From: Branchiostoma belcheri
Lineage: Eukaryota; Chordata; Leptocardii; Amphioxiformes; Branchiostomatidae
Direction: 5' to 3'
DNA: 64,000 nt
Assembly: GCF_001625305.1 (NCBI RefSeq)
Contig: NW_017803280.1
Coordinates: 361,500-425,499, forward strand
Under the pieces are notes generated by a model. The model was not told where the DNA came from, did not search any database, and was given only the letters and a program-made list of their open reading frames with translations. Both the position numbers and the translations under genes were made by a program. Every line of letters begins with the position of its first letter. The first letter of the stretch is position 1. This document shows positions 9,184 through 20,915 of the stretch, piece by piece.

Positions 9184-12100
9184 ATGGCGTCCAAATCAAA
9201 AGGTGGGCCAGCCAGTCTGTAACTGTAAAACAGTAGGTTGGTGAAGCCCTAACTTGTAGGTCACTGGTATGTTCAACACCTCAGGACCTAAATTATGTGA
9301 CCTTGCGAATGATGAAGTAACGTACAAAGTACAGTTTGATTTGAATGTGTCCGACCAAATGCGCTTATGTGAGGGAGTGACTCGTTGTTGTTATTGTTGT
9401 TTTTATTCTTATTTGTGAATGATTTGTTTTGGTGTTGTCTGCAGGTCTGTTAGAGAGGTTCAGAGACGGGGAGGTGGTTATATGTGCGGAGGGATATCTG
9501 TTTGAGTTCGAGCGACGCGGCTACCTGCAAGCCGGCACGTACGTACCGGAAGTCGTCATCGAGCACCCGGAACTGGTGGAGGCTCTGCATAGGGAGTTTG
9601 TGCACGCCGGTAGCGATGTGGTGCTGGCCTTCACGGTACGTACTGCAAAGAACGTCTTATACGCATTTAGACTGAAAACAGTATTAAAAAAAAGTCTTAT
9701 CTGAAAATGTTGCGGGAAATGACAGACCATTACTCAAGTCACGTACCAGAGGGTCACGTGAACCAAAAGATTGGTCATTCGGACCTGATTAAGGCTACAG
9801 TAGTACCGACAACCAAAATTGGATGACGATTCTACGCTGTGTTGAAATGAAGTTTCGCTCTCGCTCTAGTTTTGTGCCTGAATGGGTTATGGCTAGGATC
9901 AAGAGTGGTTCTGGATTGTCTACGCGCATCCACGATTCATCCTATGTTCTGGATACGCCTCAGTATTATCCAGGACCGTGCCTTGGCATGGTATTTCTGG
10001 ATAAAGCATGGTTCTTGCTAAAGCACGGTTATGGCTAAAGCACGGTTCTGGATAAAGCACGATTCTGGATAAAGCATGGTTCTAGATAAAGAACGGTTCT
10101 GGATCAAGCACGGTTCTAGATAAAGCACGTTTCTGGCTGCAACATGCCCCTACAGTTCTACTTGCACCGTGAGAAGCTGCGGCTGATCGGTCGGGAGGCG
10201 GACCTGGAGCGGCTGAACCGGGCGGCGCTGCGGCTGGCCAGGCAGGTGGCGGACGACACCGGCACCCTCATGGCGGGAAACATCTGCAGCACCAACATCT
10301 ACGACCCGACGGATCCGGCCTGGGAGCCGGCCGCGCGCGCCATGTTCAAGGTTAGAAGACCGCGAGGCCACAGATTACTTAGTAGTTCCCTAAACTCATT
10401 TCTTTTAACTTAACACACCCTGATTCTTTTAACAGAACCATGTCTATCGAGTTCTTATGCCTGAATGGGTTATGGTTAGGACCAGGCACGGTTCTGGATA
10501 GTTTCCACGTATCCAAGAACGTAGATTTGCCCCAGGCACTGTTCTAAATACGCATAGACTACTATACAGAATTGTGCGTGATCATGATTCAGGATAGCAT
10601 GGTTCTGAATAAAGCACCGTTCTGGATACCCATGGACTATCCAGAACCTTGCGTGATCATGATTCAGGATAGCATGGTTCTGATTGAAAGCACGGTTCCT
10701 GATACTACTGGGGTTGTTTCTGAACCCCCTGACAGGAACAGATCGAGTGGGCCGTGGAGGGCGGAGCGGACTTCATCTACGCCGAGACGTTCTTCGCCTA
10801 CGCCGAGGCCCGGCTCGCTTTGGACTGCGTCAAACAGTACGGCAACGGTGAGACTCCTTACACACACTGTTCCCGAAGTGTCTGTCTTTTCTGTTAGTAG
10901 ATAGTTATACATGCTCATACAGAAGTTTGTTGCTATTAGGTACGACTCGTGATCAGTTTTGTCGTATTTTGCCTTGTACGAATGTTCAAAACATTTCTTT
11001 ATTCCAACATTTCATGACCAAACATGGCGACGGCACACTCAAGATATATCAACTTATTTTATGCCGCCACGAACACAACGTACAAATATAGGACAGGACA
11101 ATACTCATCTTCACTTGAGTTAAGTGAGGAAATTCGTGTTAAGTGCCTTATTAATTTCCCAAGGGCACAAGATTGGTGGTATGTCAGAATTGAACTCGAA
11201 CTCGGGACCTCTTGGCCGCTATGCCGCACGACCCCACTTCAAAACATTGTCAAGTCAGAACGATTTTTGGCTGGGCATTGTCAAACAGTACAAAAACGGT
11301 CAAGATAAAGTTAAACATGCTCACAAAGAAGTTTGTTTTTGATTGAGACGACTTATCTTTGTAGCATTGGAACAAAGTTAAGCTGCCCTCGGCTACATCT
11401 GCCTCGTATGGCTGAAAAAAGAAGATGGATGCCGTCTGAAAGCTTCTACGCTTCACAGGACGTAAGTCGTGTGTATCAGTCTAAATCTTTCCTCTCTAAT
11501 GTTTACCTGTTTTCCCTCTCCCGCCCGGTAGGTTTGCCGGCTGTTGTCAGCATCAGTAAGCACCGCGGAGACCTGCTGTTTGACGGGGTTCCGCTAGAGG
11601 ACGCGCTGGAGCGGCTGGCGGAGGCCGGTGCGGCGGCCGTCGGACTGAACTGCGGGCGCGGCCCGTCCACCATGCTGCCGCTGCTCCAGGGACTCAAGGA
11701 CAAGATCAAGGTTGGTGCAGCAACACTGGCTGGTTAAGGGACAGATCTCGAGGGGTATGGGGTCAGAATGTGTTGATAAGTTGCCAGAATACAATGTTTC
11801 CATACCCCGTTCTTCCCTCAAAATATTAAACAGAGTAGTGCCACAACAAAATCCTTCAAGATAGACATTTACATTGTATCATTATGGTAAAAGCTAACTA
11901 AAAAAATATCCCTATTGACATAAGCGACAAAAATTACACCAAAAGATAAAACCACAAACGATTTCATGGAGTGATGATGTCTACGACTTCTTGTTTTTCC
12001 TGTATTGCCGCCGTGCATCAGAACTCAGACGCTCTAAGCGTGAAAACAGACAATAAGAACATGGTATAGAAGATATACTTTCGTGGTCTTAAGAGACCGA

Positions 12101-13948
12101 GGAAATGCCTACTACATGTGTCGTACTGCCGCCCTGCAGGTGCCGCTGGTGGCCGTGCCCGTCCCGTACCGCACCCATCAGGACAGCCCGCACTTCATGA
12201 CGCTCAAAGACCCGGACGGTCAGGCTAACACACAAATTTAAATATAAACCCAGCATGAAGCAAGTTTAACCCTACCTAGACCGGGCTTTTTTTGACATGG
12301 GGGGACCGGGGGGGGGGCTCTTTTGACCCCCCCCCTAACGAACTCGCGAACGGTATGTCGTATGACCACCAAATTTTCAGAGAATGGTGTACTAGTGAAA
12401 ATTTATCATATCTACAATTTTTATGTCGTTATGATGTAATATGACGTCATTATGACGTCATTAATGTGATTTTATTGGCCAAAACCGTCTAAATAGGTTT
12501 TTCCCTGAAAACTAAATGGTATTCAACGTAACTGTACCAAAAGTGTTTATGACAGAATATGATGGTGTACTAAGCCTTATGTTGCCCATAGCAACACCGG
12601 TGACGTCATAAAATGACGTCATGCATATTTAAGATATCCGCCATCTTGGATCATCAATCTTGAATTTTCAAAAATAGTTTTTTTCATGATAAAGCCTAAA
12701 ATACATCGTAAACATACTAAAGACCTTCATTTAAACCTTTTTTGGAAAAAGAAATGGAAGTATTGATGAAATTTTAATGAAAATAACCTGTATATACCTG
12801 TTCTAATGATATGGTCCGCCATCTTGGATTTTGGCCATTGACGTCATCAAATTAGCATAAATTATGCATATTTAATGATAAAATTTACATAAAATTATTT
12901 GGGGTGTTATTAATATTAGAAACTATGAGTAACTTGACATAAAACCCATAAAATTCTATTGTTGAAACAAAAAGTACTAAATTTAGCAAAAAATGCCTGT
13001 CAGAAACCCGTTGCCATGGCAACACAAAAAATTATTATCTTATTCCAATGATAGAGAATTGTTGCCAACAATATTCTAGGAAAAGTCACCAAGTTTGGCC
13101 GTTCTACGGCTAGCCGTTCAGACACTAGGTGACATCAAAGTTGCCGCGGGCACTTTTAGCCCCCCCCCCGGTCTAGGTAGGGTTAAACTGCAATTTACAA
13201 CATATTGGACTCACCCAAAATTTTCGACTGTACAACTCCAGTCTTTGTCAAGCAATGAGCAATCCATCGATGATAGACCACAGATAAACCTTGTTGTACA
13301 ACTTACAACGTATAGCACATATATATCGCTACCAAAACAAACGTACTGAGACTTAGCCACTTTGTAAAGACGTAAGGATGTGCAAATGGACAAATTTCTA
13401 GCGTTTACAAGAAAATTTGTTGTTCGTGAAAGAATTGTAGCCTCCATAGTATGCCAAAAACTGGGGATTCTGTGGGTCTTTAGGATATTTTCTGGTTGCA
13501 TATAGACAACAAAGCCGGCCTGGTTGAATTACCCCCGTTTTTAGAACTGGACTAATCAGAAAACAGCCGAAGACCACCAAACCCCAAGTTCTATAAGCCT
13601 GCTACGGAGGCTGAAAGAATTGTCTCCAATGCGGCTGTCATCGTGTGACTGTATGTGACCCCGTGTTTTCCTGCAGGTAATCTGGCGTTCCCGTTGGACC
13701 TAGACCCGTGGCTGTGCAGCCGGTCTCAGATCGCCGCCTGGAGCGCCCGGGCGTACGCCCTCGGGGTCCGGTACCTCGGGCTGTGCTGCGGGAACGCCTC
13801 GCACTTCACCCGCGCCATGGCTGAGGCGCTGGGCCGCCAGCCGCCCGCCAGCCGCTACACGGCCGACATGACCAAACACGCATACTACGGGACAGACCCC
13901 GCGCTAATCAAGTTTAACACGGAACAAGTCCGTAAAACCAAGTTCTGA
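9184..13948 (+). CDS. BHMT-like: Betaine-homocysteine S-methyltransferase-like protein
   Basis: Seven exons join in frame: 9184-9202, 9445-9635, 10156-10350, 10736-10847, 11532-11710, 12140-12218 and 13677-13948, giving 348 aa. The ATG sits in ACATGG just after a 5' UTR. The protein aligns along the homocysteine-methyltransferase TIM barrel and has the three zinc ligands (Cys213 in GLNC, Cys295-Cys296 in LCCG). Family knowledge: BHMT is cytosolic and moves a methyl group from betaine to homocysteine, making methionine. Oddities, by gap-free local comparison with human BHMT: Asp26 is Ala21, Gly27 is Glu22, Trp44 is Tyr39 and Tyr160 is Thr153, while Tyr77 (Tyr72) and Glu159 (Glu152) are kept. 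The C-terminal oligomerisation arm is about 50 residues shorter. The donor specificity is therefore uncertain; S-methylmethionine or another methyl donor is possible. Exons are GC-rich against AT-rich introns. Confidence 0.88.
9985..10137. repeat. 17-bp minisatellite in BHMT-like intron 2
   Basis: About nine imperfect copies of CACGGTTCTGGATAAAG end just before the exon 3 acceptor. Related, more scattered units recur in intron 3 (about 10435-10700). Confidence 0.85.
10435..10700. repeat. Scattered relatives of the 17-bp unit in intron 3
   Basis: Degenerate units such as GTTCTGGATA and GATTCAGGATAGCATGGTTC, the latter in two copies near 10583 and 10661. Confidence 0.6.
12270..13182. mobile_element. 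piggyBac-like non-autonomous element (913 bp)
   Basis: Inverted ends CCCTACCTAGACCGGG / CCCGGTCTAGGTAGGG are flanked exactly by TTAA at 12266-12269 and 13183-13186. TTAA targets and CCC-starting ends are the piggyBac signature. The interior is AT-rich with no transposase. It lies in intron 6 of the BHMT-like gene. Confidence 0.8.
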
Positions 13949-14690
13949 TGTACCGACCCGACTCTCGTCAAGTTTAACATCCTCTGACCGAGTTTGACGG
14001 CCTGAGACCCGCTACTTTTGATGACTGATGACTGGTTTATTGATAAAAACATTTTGCAGCCCGGAGGCTGAATTGCATGTTTCATTACATTCCTTGCCCA
14101 CCGTAAGAAGTTTTAAAAAATCATTCCAGCTAATTTGTGAATAAAATGGAAATGCAACTTCTACATACATACATGACAAAAAAAAATTAATATTTACATT
14201 TATAAATCGTTAAGGAGTTTCACAATGTAGGGCAAGGGGCTCTTGGAGTAACGCCTCGTACGTGCTACAATACCGTCAAATTTGTTTGTTTGCCTTGTTG
14301 ACCTGCCTGTTACTTCGCCTCTTGTTTGAGGAAGCCAGTGATGAAAGAGAGTTGATTTTTTTTTCTGAACTCTCGGCACAAGTTGTTGTGGAGGCTGTGT
14401 AACCTCAGTACTTTACATGACTGTTCGTACGAGAGGTATAATCATATTTTTCGAGATAACCCCGTACTTCCCGTCTTGCTACAAGTCAGGCGGGGAGCTT
14501 GGGCCGCTATAGTGATGTGTTCTGTGTCCTTACACGAACTTGACTTTGAATTTCTTGTCATTCATACAACCAAACTAGACAAGATGTGAAACTTGGCCAA
14601 ATTTTATTCCACAATGCACCTATTCAAAAACAAAAAAAAAGTCGAGCCCTGCCTGATAGCAATAAACGAAATAAACTAGACAAATTCACT
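13949..14690 (+). terminator. 3' UTR of the BHMT-like gene with polyadenylation signals
   Basis: AATAAA occurs at 14140-14145, 14661-14666 and 14670-14675. No coding sequence is recognised. The last signals almost meet the 3' end of the minus-strand gene (signal at 14705-14710). Confidence 0.6.
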
Positions 14691-14704
14691 TGATATCGTA
14701 TAGG

Positions 14705-14710
14705 TTTATT
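14705..14710 (-). terminator. Polyadenylation signal of the minus-strand 165-aa gene
   Basis: TTTATT on the plus strand reads AATAAA on the minus strand, about 355 bp after the stop codon at 15064-15066. Confidence 0.55.
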
Positions 14711-15063
14711 TTTATTACTGCCAAACCTCAAATGATTTTACACAGCATGAACACATCAACATATTATTCATAATTTACACGTGATGATCGCTAACTGGTT
14801 AGCAATGCACAAAAGTGAAATAAAATTCGGCGTCTAATTCGTCAACCACCACATATAAAGATCTAATTAAAGGATTGACTAATGCAACATTAATATTCTA
14901 TAGGTATGCACACTTCAAAGCTGTGTCAGATATTTTTGACAATGTGTCTATAGTATTTGCTTTTTTTTAATGTGGAGGTCTTATGATATCGATACAAATG
15001 TATTATATAGCAGCAGGAGCGGTATTTCCAGTATGTTAAATCGTCTTTCGCAAGGCACTCTGG

Positions 15064-17271
15064 TTAATGAAGCTTGAACAGGCGGTTGGTGAGAAACATG
15101 TCGTCTGCAAATCTGAAATAAAATGAAGGTAGTCAGAATCAAAATGTAGCAGGTTATAGGGAAAATATGCGATAAATAGTTTGCGAAACATCCTCATTAG
15201 GACATCAATGTAAAAATAGATAATTATATTCAACAAAATTACGGTACTTTCGTACGTACTATAAATACACAGAAGTAAACAATGGTTTCAGCATACTATA
15301 TGAACAGGGTGTATGATTTTATCAGTATATTGGCTTAAATAGTATTGTTTCTAATATCGAAGCATATACTTTAATGTATTTACTTATTTACAAACTATTA
15401 CTTTAGTGTAGGGACATACAGCCGAGTAGTTTTAGTTAATTCGGAAAGTAGATTTCATATATACAAAATATAACTTAATTTCACAACAATTGTACTGGGT
15501 GCAAAGTATGGCATCTACTAGCCATCCTCTGTAGTTTTGGCCCGCTCCCTAATGTCGCTTGCTACCACGAAAAAAAAAAAACGGTACCCAGGCTAGGCAT
15601 CTACTGGTACACAACTACAATTGTATAAGGCTATCGAAACATACGCCTAATATATGATGGGAATGAGCTTTTACAGTTATTACAAAACTGACCTTGTCAT
15701 TGAACTGTTGATGATTGGGAATCGTCTCTGCTGAGATGACGTCATGTTGGGCGGGTCGGCCATGGCGGTGCCCCAATCAGGAGGGCCGTTACGGAGGGGT
15801 CTGCCCCGGGACGGCAGCATTTGTCTCAGGGTCGACCATTCCTCGCACCGGGTACTCGTGGTGGAGACGTATGGGGCGGTTTCTTCGGTAGCCCGCGTCA
15901 CCTGAAGTTCATGATTAATGATATATTAACTCAAGTTATTGTCATGAAAGTTCATCTGTGTTGTTTTACATGTTTTACATACTTAACATGTTTAAAGTTA
16001 AAACTTTTGGTCCATCACAAAAATTTCTCTTTCGACCAGTCACTCTGGTCTTCCTCAGTAGACTGACCCAGTGAGGCTTGTCACGTGGCTTCTTTGAAGT
16101 GTGACGTGAACACTGGGTAACTCAAGTTATTTTTGGATTTTTTGGAACAGAGTCGTGTTCTATTTGGGTCACCTGAGGTGACTATTGGATTGTTTAAAGT
16201 ATGGATTAGGATGAATAATGACCCGGTTATGACGCTACTTGTGACTTAAAGCGTCATAAGGAATGTGGAATGGAGCCGTCTGATTGGTCAAAGTCACCCG
16301 GCTATATGATAATGTAAAACAATTTTTGATTTGCGATTCTGGATTTGATTTGCGATACGGTGTGCGTATACATGTAGTTGTAAGGGTTATCGTAAAATGG
16401 AGGTGCTGGGTATATACGTAAATACACCAACAGGGATATGTAAAAGCGTAAATTTTCAATATCATCAAAATTTATTAACAGGTAAGTTCTCAAACTTTTC
16501 TTGAACAGGGACTACAATGATAGGCAGAAACGCTTACCGGAAATATGGCAATGATATGTCAAAATCTTAAGACAAACAGATGCGATAAACATAGTGGCAA
16601 TTATTTTGGTGTGTGTGTGTGTGTGTCTTTCTAATGGATCTTGTAATGTACGCGAAGACCGTAAGATGTCGCTGCTGTTCCACCTGTCGCAATAATAACC
16701 CGTAAAACAAGTTTTAGCCGACAATGGTTTGTGCAAAATTGCAAAGTGGTTATCTGATTCTGGTGGACTTCAACATAACAACTCAACACATAGATTGATG
16801 TAATATAAATCTTCAGTTCTGTTTTCTTCTGTTTTGACATTTGTAAATGCCATGGTTGTTTTAAAAACATATCGACAGACGTGTAAACAATAAGTGTTAC
16901 CGGTAAATGTAGGGCAAGAAAGTACATTTAGATAAAATGTTGGCAGCATAATGAAACATACATGAGTCTTCTAACACACAAAGATAACATTCTGCGTATA
17001 TAAAACGTAAGGATGGCACACATAAGCCCACCTTTCGTAGTGACACCTCGCTAGGCTGGACCCAGTACGGAGGTGCCCCGGGTAGACGGTCCAGTTGCAG
17101 GGGCTTGTGCCGGGGAACGGGCATGGAAGGCACTGACTTACTCCTCAGATCGTTCGGGTCGTACGCCCTGGTCACCCACACCGTCTTATCGGGCGCCCCG
17201 CTGACCCCATGCCGGCTATAGTTGTACTTAAACGCGCCGAACGCACCATTGTAGATACTAGGCGCCGCCAT
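15064..17271 (-). CDS. Uncharacterised 165-aa protein, three exons
   Basis: Minus-strand exons 17271-17032, 15901-15693 and 15112-15064 join in frame with good donors (AAG/GTGGG, AAG/GTCAG) and acceptors, giving 165 aa from ATG at 17271 to TAA at 15064. The frame closes neatly across both junctions, which is the main evidence that this is a real gene. I do not recognise the family. The protein has no signal peptide or membrane segment. It is rich in Pro, Arg, Ser and aromatic residues (NYSRHG, PPYWVQP, NGPPDWG) and ends in a compact positively charged tail, FADDMFLTNRLFKLH. This composition is reminiscent of small axonemal microtubule inner proteins, but that is only an impression. It lies convergent with the BHMT-like gene. 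Confidence 0.72.
15943..16117. repeat. Repeat D, partial copy 1
   Basis: Carries the minus-strand CTGAGGA-stem-GAAA module at 16030-16058 and CACTGGGTCA-type flanks. Shared with 37109-37460 and 49324-49855. It lies in intron 1 of the minus-strand gene. Confidence 0.7.
16118..16318. repeat. Repeat H, copy 3
   Basis: Diverged copy of the sequence at 4680-4885 and 5285-5492, ending CTATATGATAAT. Confidence 0.7.
16608..16626. repeat. Short GT microsatellite
   Basis: About nine GT units in an intron. Confidence 0.9.
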
Positions 17272-17566
17272 CTTTACTCGCAGTTGCGTTGCTATGCCGG
17301 TTGCTACGGACGCGACGTCACTCGGGCTGCCATTGTTTTGACGTGGATTTTGGAACGTGTGTGCTTGTGTCGGGGTTACCTGGGGTTACGGCACCGCAAG
17401 CCTGGAATTCTTTTCACCTATGCCCTATCAATTGTATGGCACTACAATTAAACGGAATAGATAAAGAAGCACCAATAGCAGTGAAGAAAAAAAACAACAT
17501 TCCGATTGTTGACCCGTTGGTATACGCATGCATAGGGTCACACCTTGGCACAACAAATCATTGTTA

Positions 17567-17962
17567 GGCCATGTTGATTTGATTATATGGATGACATCCT
17601 CTGGGAACCCCAAAACTGATGCGCGCGTGCGAATAAAAAAAAGTGTTGCAAAAAAATAAAAGTTATTTTCATTATGAAATCTACGTGGTCATGAGGGTTG
17701 AGCAAATGGCACAGAATATGGTTTGGCGAATAATCTAGTCTTCAAATTCATTTCTTTACAATTTCGTCTTTTTTCGTTTGATTTTGACATTCTACAACAT
17801 TGGTATAGTTTTTATTTTTTATTTTGTAACTTATGGTATATTTTTGCTCATTTTGCAACTGTTTTGTACGATTTACAGTATGGTTGAAAACTTTTTTTTT
17901 TGGAAACGGCCGAAAATTCATGCGCGCACGGATGTCATCCATATAATCAAATCAACATGGCC
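17567..17962. mobile_element. Harbinger-like MITE, family A, copy 3
   Basis: Intact inverted ends flanked by TTA at 17564-17566 and 17963-17965, upstream of the 165-aa minus-strand gene. Confidence 0.88.
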
Positions 17963-17965
17963 TTA

Positions 17966-18831
17966 CCTTGCTTCAGTGCTGATGTTTCTCTTTTGCAACG
18001 CGTCTCATGCACATCATAAACGTACGTCAAACTGATAGAAGATATTTCGTTGTTTGTTCAGATTGTTTAAACAGCTAAAAAGAGTTGGATAGAGCTAACA
18101 ATCGTGATATTAAAGATGTAATACAATCTGTTCAAAAATATTATAATAAGACAATGTTCACCATTTTAAATGTTAGGCGGACAGAGTTTCTTCTGCTTGT
18201 ATTGAATAAAACGAAGTCAAACTCGGTAAAATTTTAGATCGTTGATTCAGAAGTTGTTTTTTTTTTCTTATATGATACGAATCTTTATTGCATGTTCTTG
18301 CCCAGATGGGCTAAATGCACAAGAGGATATACAGTATGCAAAACATGAGTATTGCATACTGGGACGCTATATTCTAATGCTAATTGCTAGGAATTTATAC
18401 ATTATAACAATACTATATACTACCTATCATCTACTGTTAGTTGCCCTTTCTTCTCTCTTTCTTATAATAAGTAACAGTATTACTACAAGTACCTTGCAAA
18501 TACTAGATAGCACTAGACAATACCTTTTAGTTCTCTGTATACATACAAAAAATATAACGTTAACGTCATTAAACACAAAAAGAAACGTGTTAACTGCTGA
18601 AATCCATTCGTCCATGTATCAATGTCTGTACGTTTTCTTTTTAAACGATTGTTTCCATGTGCGTAATGTTTTATTATTCGCCGTTGAACCACGAAGGCAA
18701 GGCTCGCTTTTGTTAACTTTGTAAAAGAATTCCTCTCTGGGACGTCGGATAACATTAATTTTGCATGGGCTCAGAACAATCAGGTATTGTATAGAAGTGC
18801 TACGGACACGGACATTTACACATGTATTGTA
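17966..18831. other. Intergenic, nothing recognised
   Basis: AT-rich. A 160-codon open frame at 18242-18724 has hydrophobic, low-complexity composition and no homology signal; I do not treat it as a gene. Confidence 0.5.
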
Positions 18832-18834
18832 TAA

Positions 18835-19373
18835 GGCCGTGTTTAAACGGAATCACCCAAGGCGGTTTACATGTGGTTTACCCCGAAGCCGGTTCAAGTG
18901 GCTCCATGTGAACGCTCCGAAATCACATTGAAAGCGCTTCGATCCCAAGCCACTTCTAGAGGTGGTTTCGAATCGGTTTCCCTGCATCGCAATTTGCGTC
19001 TGAACGCAATGTGATTTCAATGTGACTTCACCTGGTCATGGATTACGGGGTGATATTTCTTTATTCATATGCAATAACAATTTTTACGTGGCAGCAACTT
19101 AAAGAGCAGTAATGGTCAAATAATGTGTCCGTTCTAGGGCGAGCTTCACCGCCTCTGGCGGGACCACGTCGGCATTCGGCCGAGATACGCTGGGAGGGGG
19201 GCACCAGCAAGCAGGTCGTTGACCTCTGACATTAATAACACGCCACCTTGCGTGTTTTCATCAAACAACAATAAATGTAGCTCAAGTGAATTGTGATCGG
19301 ACACGGTTTCACCAGATGTGAGGAATGTGAGTTACCCGAATCGCGGTTTGGGTGATTCCGTTTAAACACGACC
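18835..19373. mobile_element. 539-bp TIR element with TAA duplication
   Basis: Ends GGCCGTGTTTAAACGGAATC and GGTCGTGTTTAAACGGAATC (complement) are flanked by TAA at 18832-18834 and 19374-19376. No transposase ORF. Harbinger-like by target duplication, but unrelated in sequence to families A-C apart from the GGCC/GGTC tip. Confidence 0.85.
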
Positions 19374-19513
19374 TAAGACGCAAGATAGTGCGTGTTGGCT
19401 TGTGCCACATGGGCATTCTCAAACATATTTTGCATCTATGGTTACAACGTTTCTATAACAAGTTGAAGGCCATGTTAAATTAACCCATAACAGATATCAT
19501 ATCGATCTGTTTA

Positions 19514-19923
19514 GGCCATGTTGATTTGATTATATGGATGATATCCTCTGAGAACCCCAAAACTGATGCGAGCGTGCGAATAAAAAAAGTTTGGCAAAAA
19601 AAAAGTTACTTTACTTATTTCATTATGAAATCTATGTGGTTTTGAAGGTTGGACAAAAATGACACAGAGTATTGTTTGGCGATTAATCTAGTCTTCATAT
19701 TAATTTCTTTGCATTTTCGTCTGTTATTTCATTTGATTTTGGCATTCTACGACATTGGTATCGTTTTCCAGCGTTATCGTTTTTTTTCAACGTATGGTAT
19801 ATATTTGCTCATTTTGCAACTGTTTTGTAAGATTTACAGTATGGTTGAAAACATCTTTTTTTGAAAACGGCCGAAAATTCATGCGCGCGTGGATGTCATC
19901 CATACAATCAAATCAACATGGCC
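19514..19923. mobile_element. Harbinger-like MITE, family A, copy 4
   Basis: Flanked by TTA at 19511-19513 and 19924-19926. Inverted ends intact. Confidence 0.87.
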
Positions 19924-19929
19924 TTATGA

Positions 19930-20740
19930 AGATTTGATTGAATATGTCTAAAAAGAAGACTATACCATGGACACCTAACGTTAACGCAACACTAGTCAAG
20001 TGAGAATCGGGAATTGTTGTCAAAATCTTACGTACAATATTTCTCCTGGATCATGTTAGCGTAGAGCTTTCTCCTATTGCCACTTCTTGTTGCCTCAAAC
20101 GTAGACTTCAAACATTATTACAGCGTCACAGAAACAAGATCAAAGAAACACCTGCGAAATATTCAAATTTAAGTTAAATCGTACACAGAGCAGTAGTTAA
20201 CGTCTTTACCGTATAGGTTTCTTGTTTCTATAGACAAGATATAACATATTGGCAATAAACTGATGTCGTGTGAATTTGCAAAAAACAATTAGCGATCAAA
20301 ATGCCCTTGCCTCCTAGGTTGTATGCGTTGTCATTGTATCTTTACTAGTTCTGTACGTATGTTATAAAGTATTTTTCTTACACTTGTCGACTCAACATAA
20401 TATAGCATGCAAAGCTTTGAATTTACGTCTAGATTGTCCTCTATTAATCTAGATAGCCAGCAGTTTGATACAACGATTTGCCTTATGACAAAATTACACT
20501 TACAAGTTGCATTTTTATTCTAATACTTCATATTCATTGTATGTAGGTTAATTTCGTTTGTCTACATGACTGTCTACATGTAGTTTAGGACCTTACGAAA
20601 GTCGCTGTACTTTTGTTGTGTCAATAAAGCTCTCTCTACTATTGTTAAATTGTAGTAAACAAGTAAAAAGAGGCGTAAAAAAACAAGCGCAGTCCCTTGC
20701 ATCTGCTTGGAGCCTACGCACGCAAGGACCTGTCACACAA
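19930..20740. other. Intergenic region upstream of the distal SPATA1 promoter
   Basis: AT-rich with no confirmed gene. On the minus strand 20101-20029 is a short open stretch (RSGNRRKLYANMIQEKY) ending at a GTAAG; see findings. Confidence 0.4.
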
Positions 20741-20752
20741 GTCACGTGACCC

Positions 20753-20767
20753 GTTGCCCCTGGCAAC
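20753..20767. promoter_or_regulatory. RFX X-box
   Basis: GTTGCC-CCT-GGCAAC is a perfect inverted repeat with 3-nt spacer, matching the RFX consensus. It lies 149 bp before the ATG of the distal SPATA1 first exon, a typical distance for ciliary genes, and is preceded by a CACGTG E-box at 20743-20748. Confidence 0.75.
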
Positions 20768-20915
20768 CAGGAAAACTGACCCCATCAGGGGGCCGCCGTG
20801 ACAAAACCTTCGGCCGCGACGCAAAACTCGATCACGGCGTTAAACACCGATACCACGGGAACATGCCGCCGGCTCGTAAACCAAGTTAACGGCGACTAGT
20901 TAGGACTGTACCGAG

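Noticed and set aside
17290-17325. RFX X-box upstream of the 165-aa gene
   Set aside because: GTTGCT half sites are direct repeats, not the inverted arrangement needed for an X-box.
18242-18724. 160-codon open frame on the plus strand
   Set aside because: Leu/Ile/Ser/Thr-rich translation of AT-rich DNA, no domain, no splice or promoter context.
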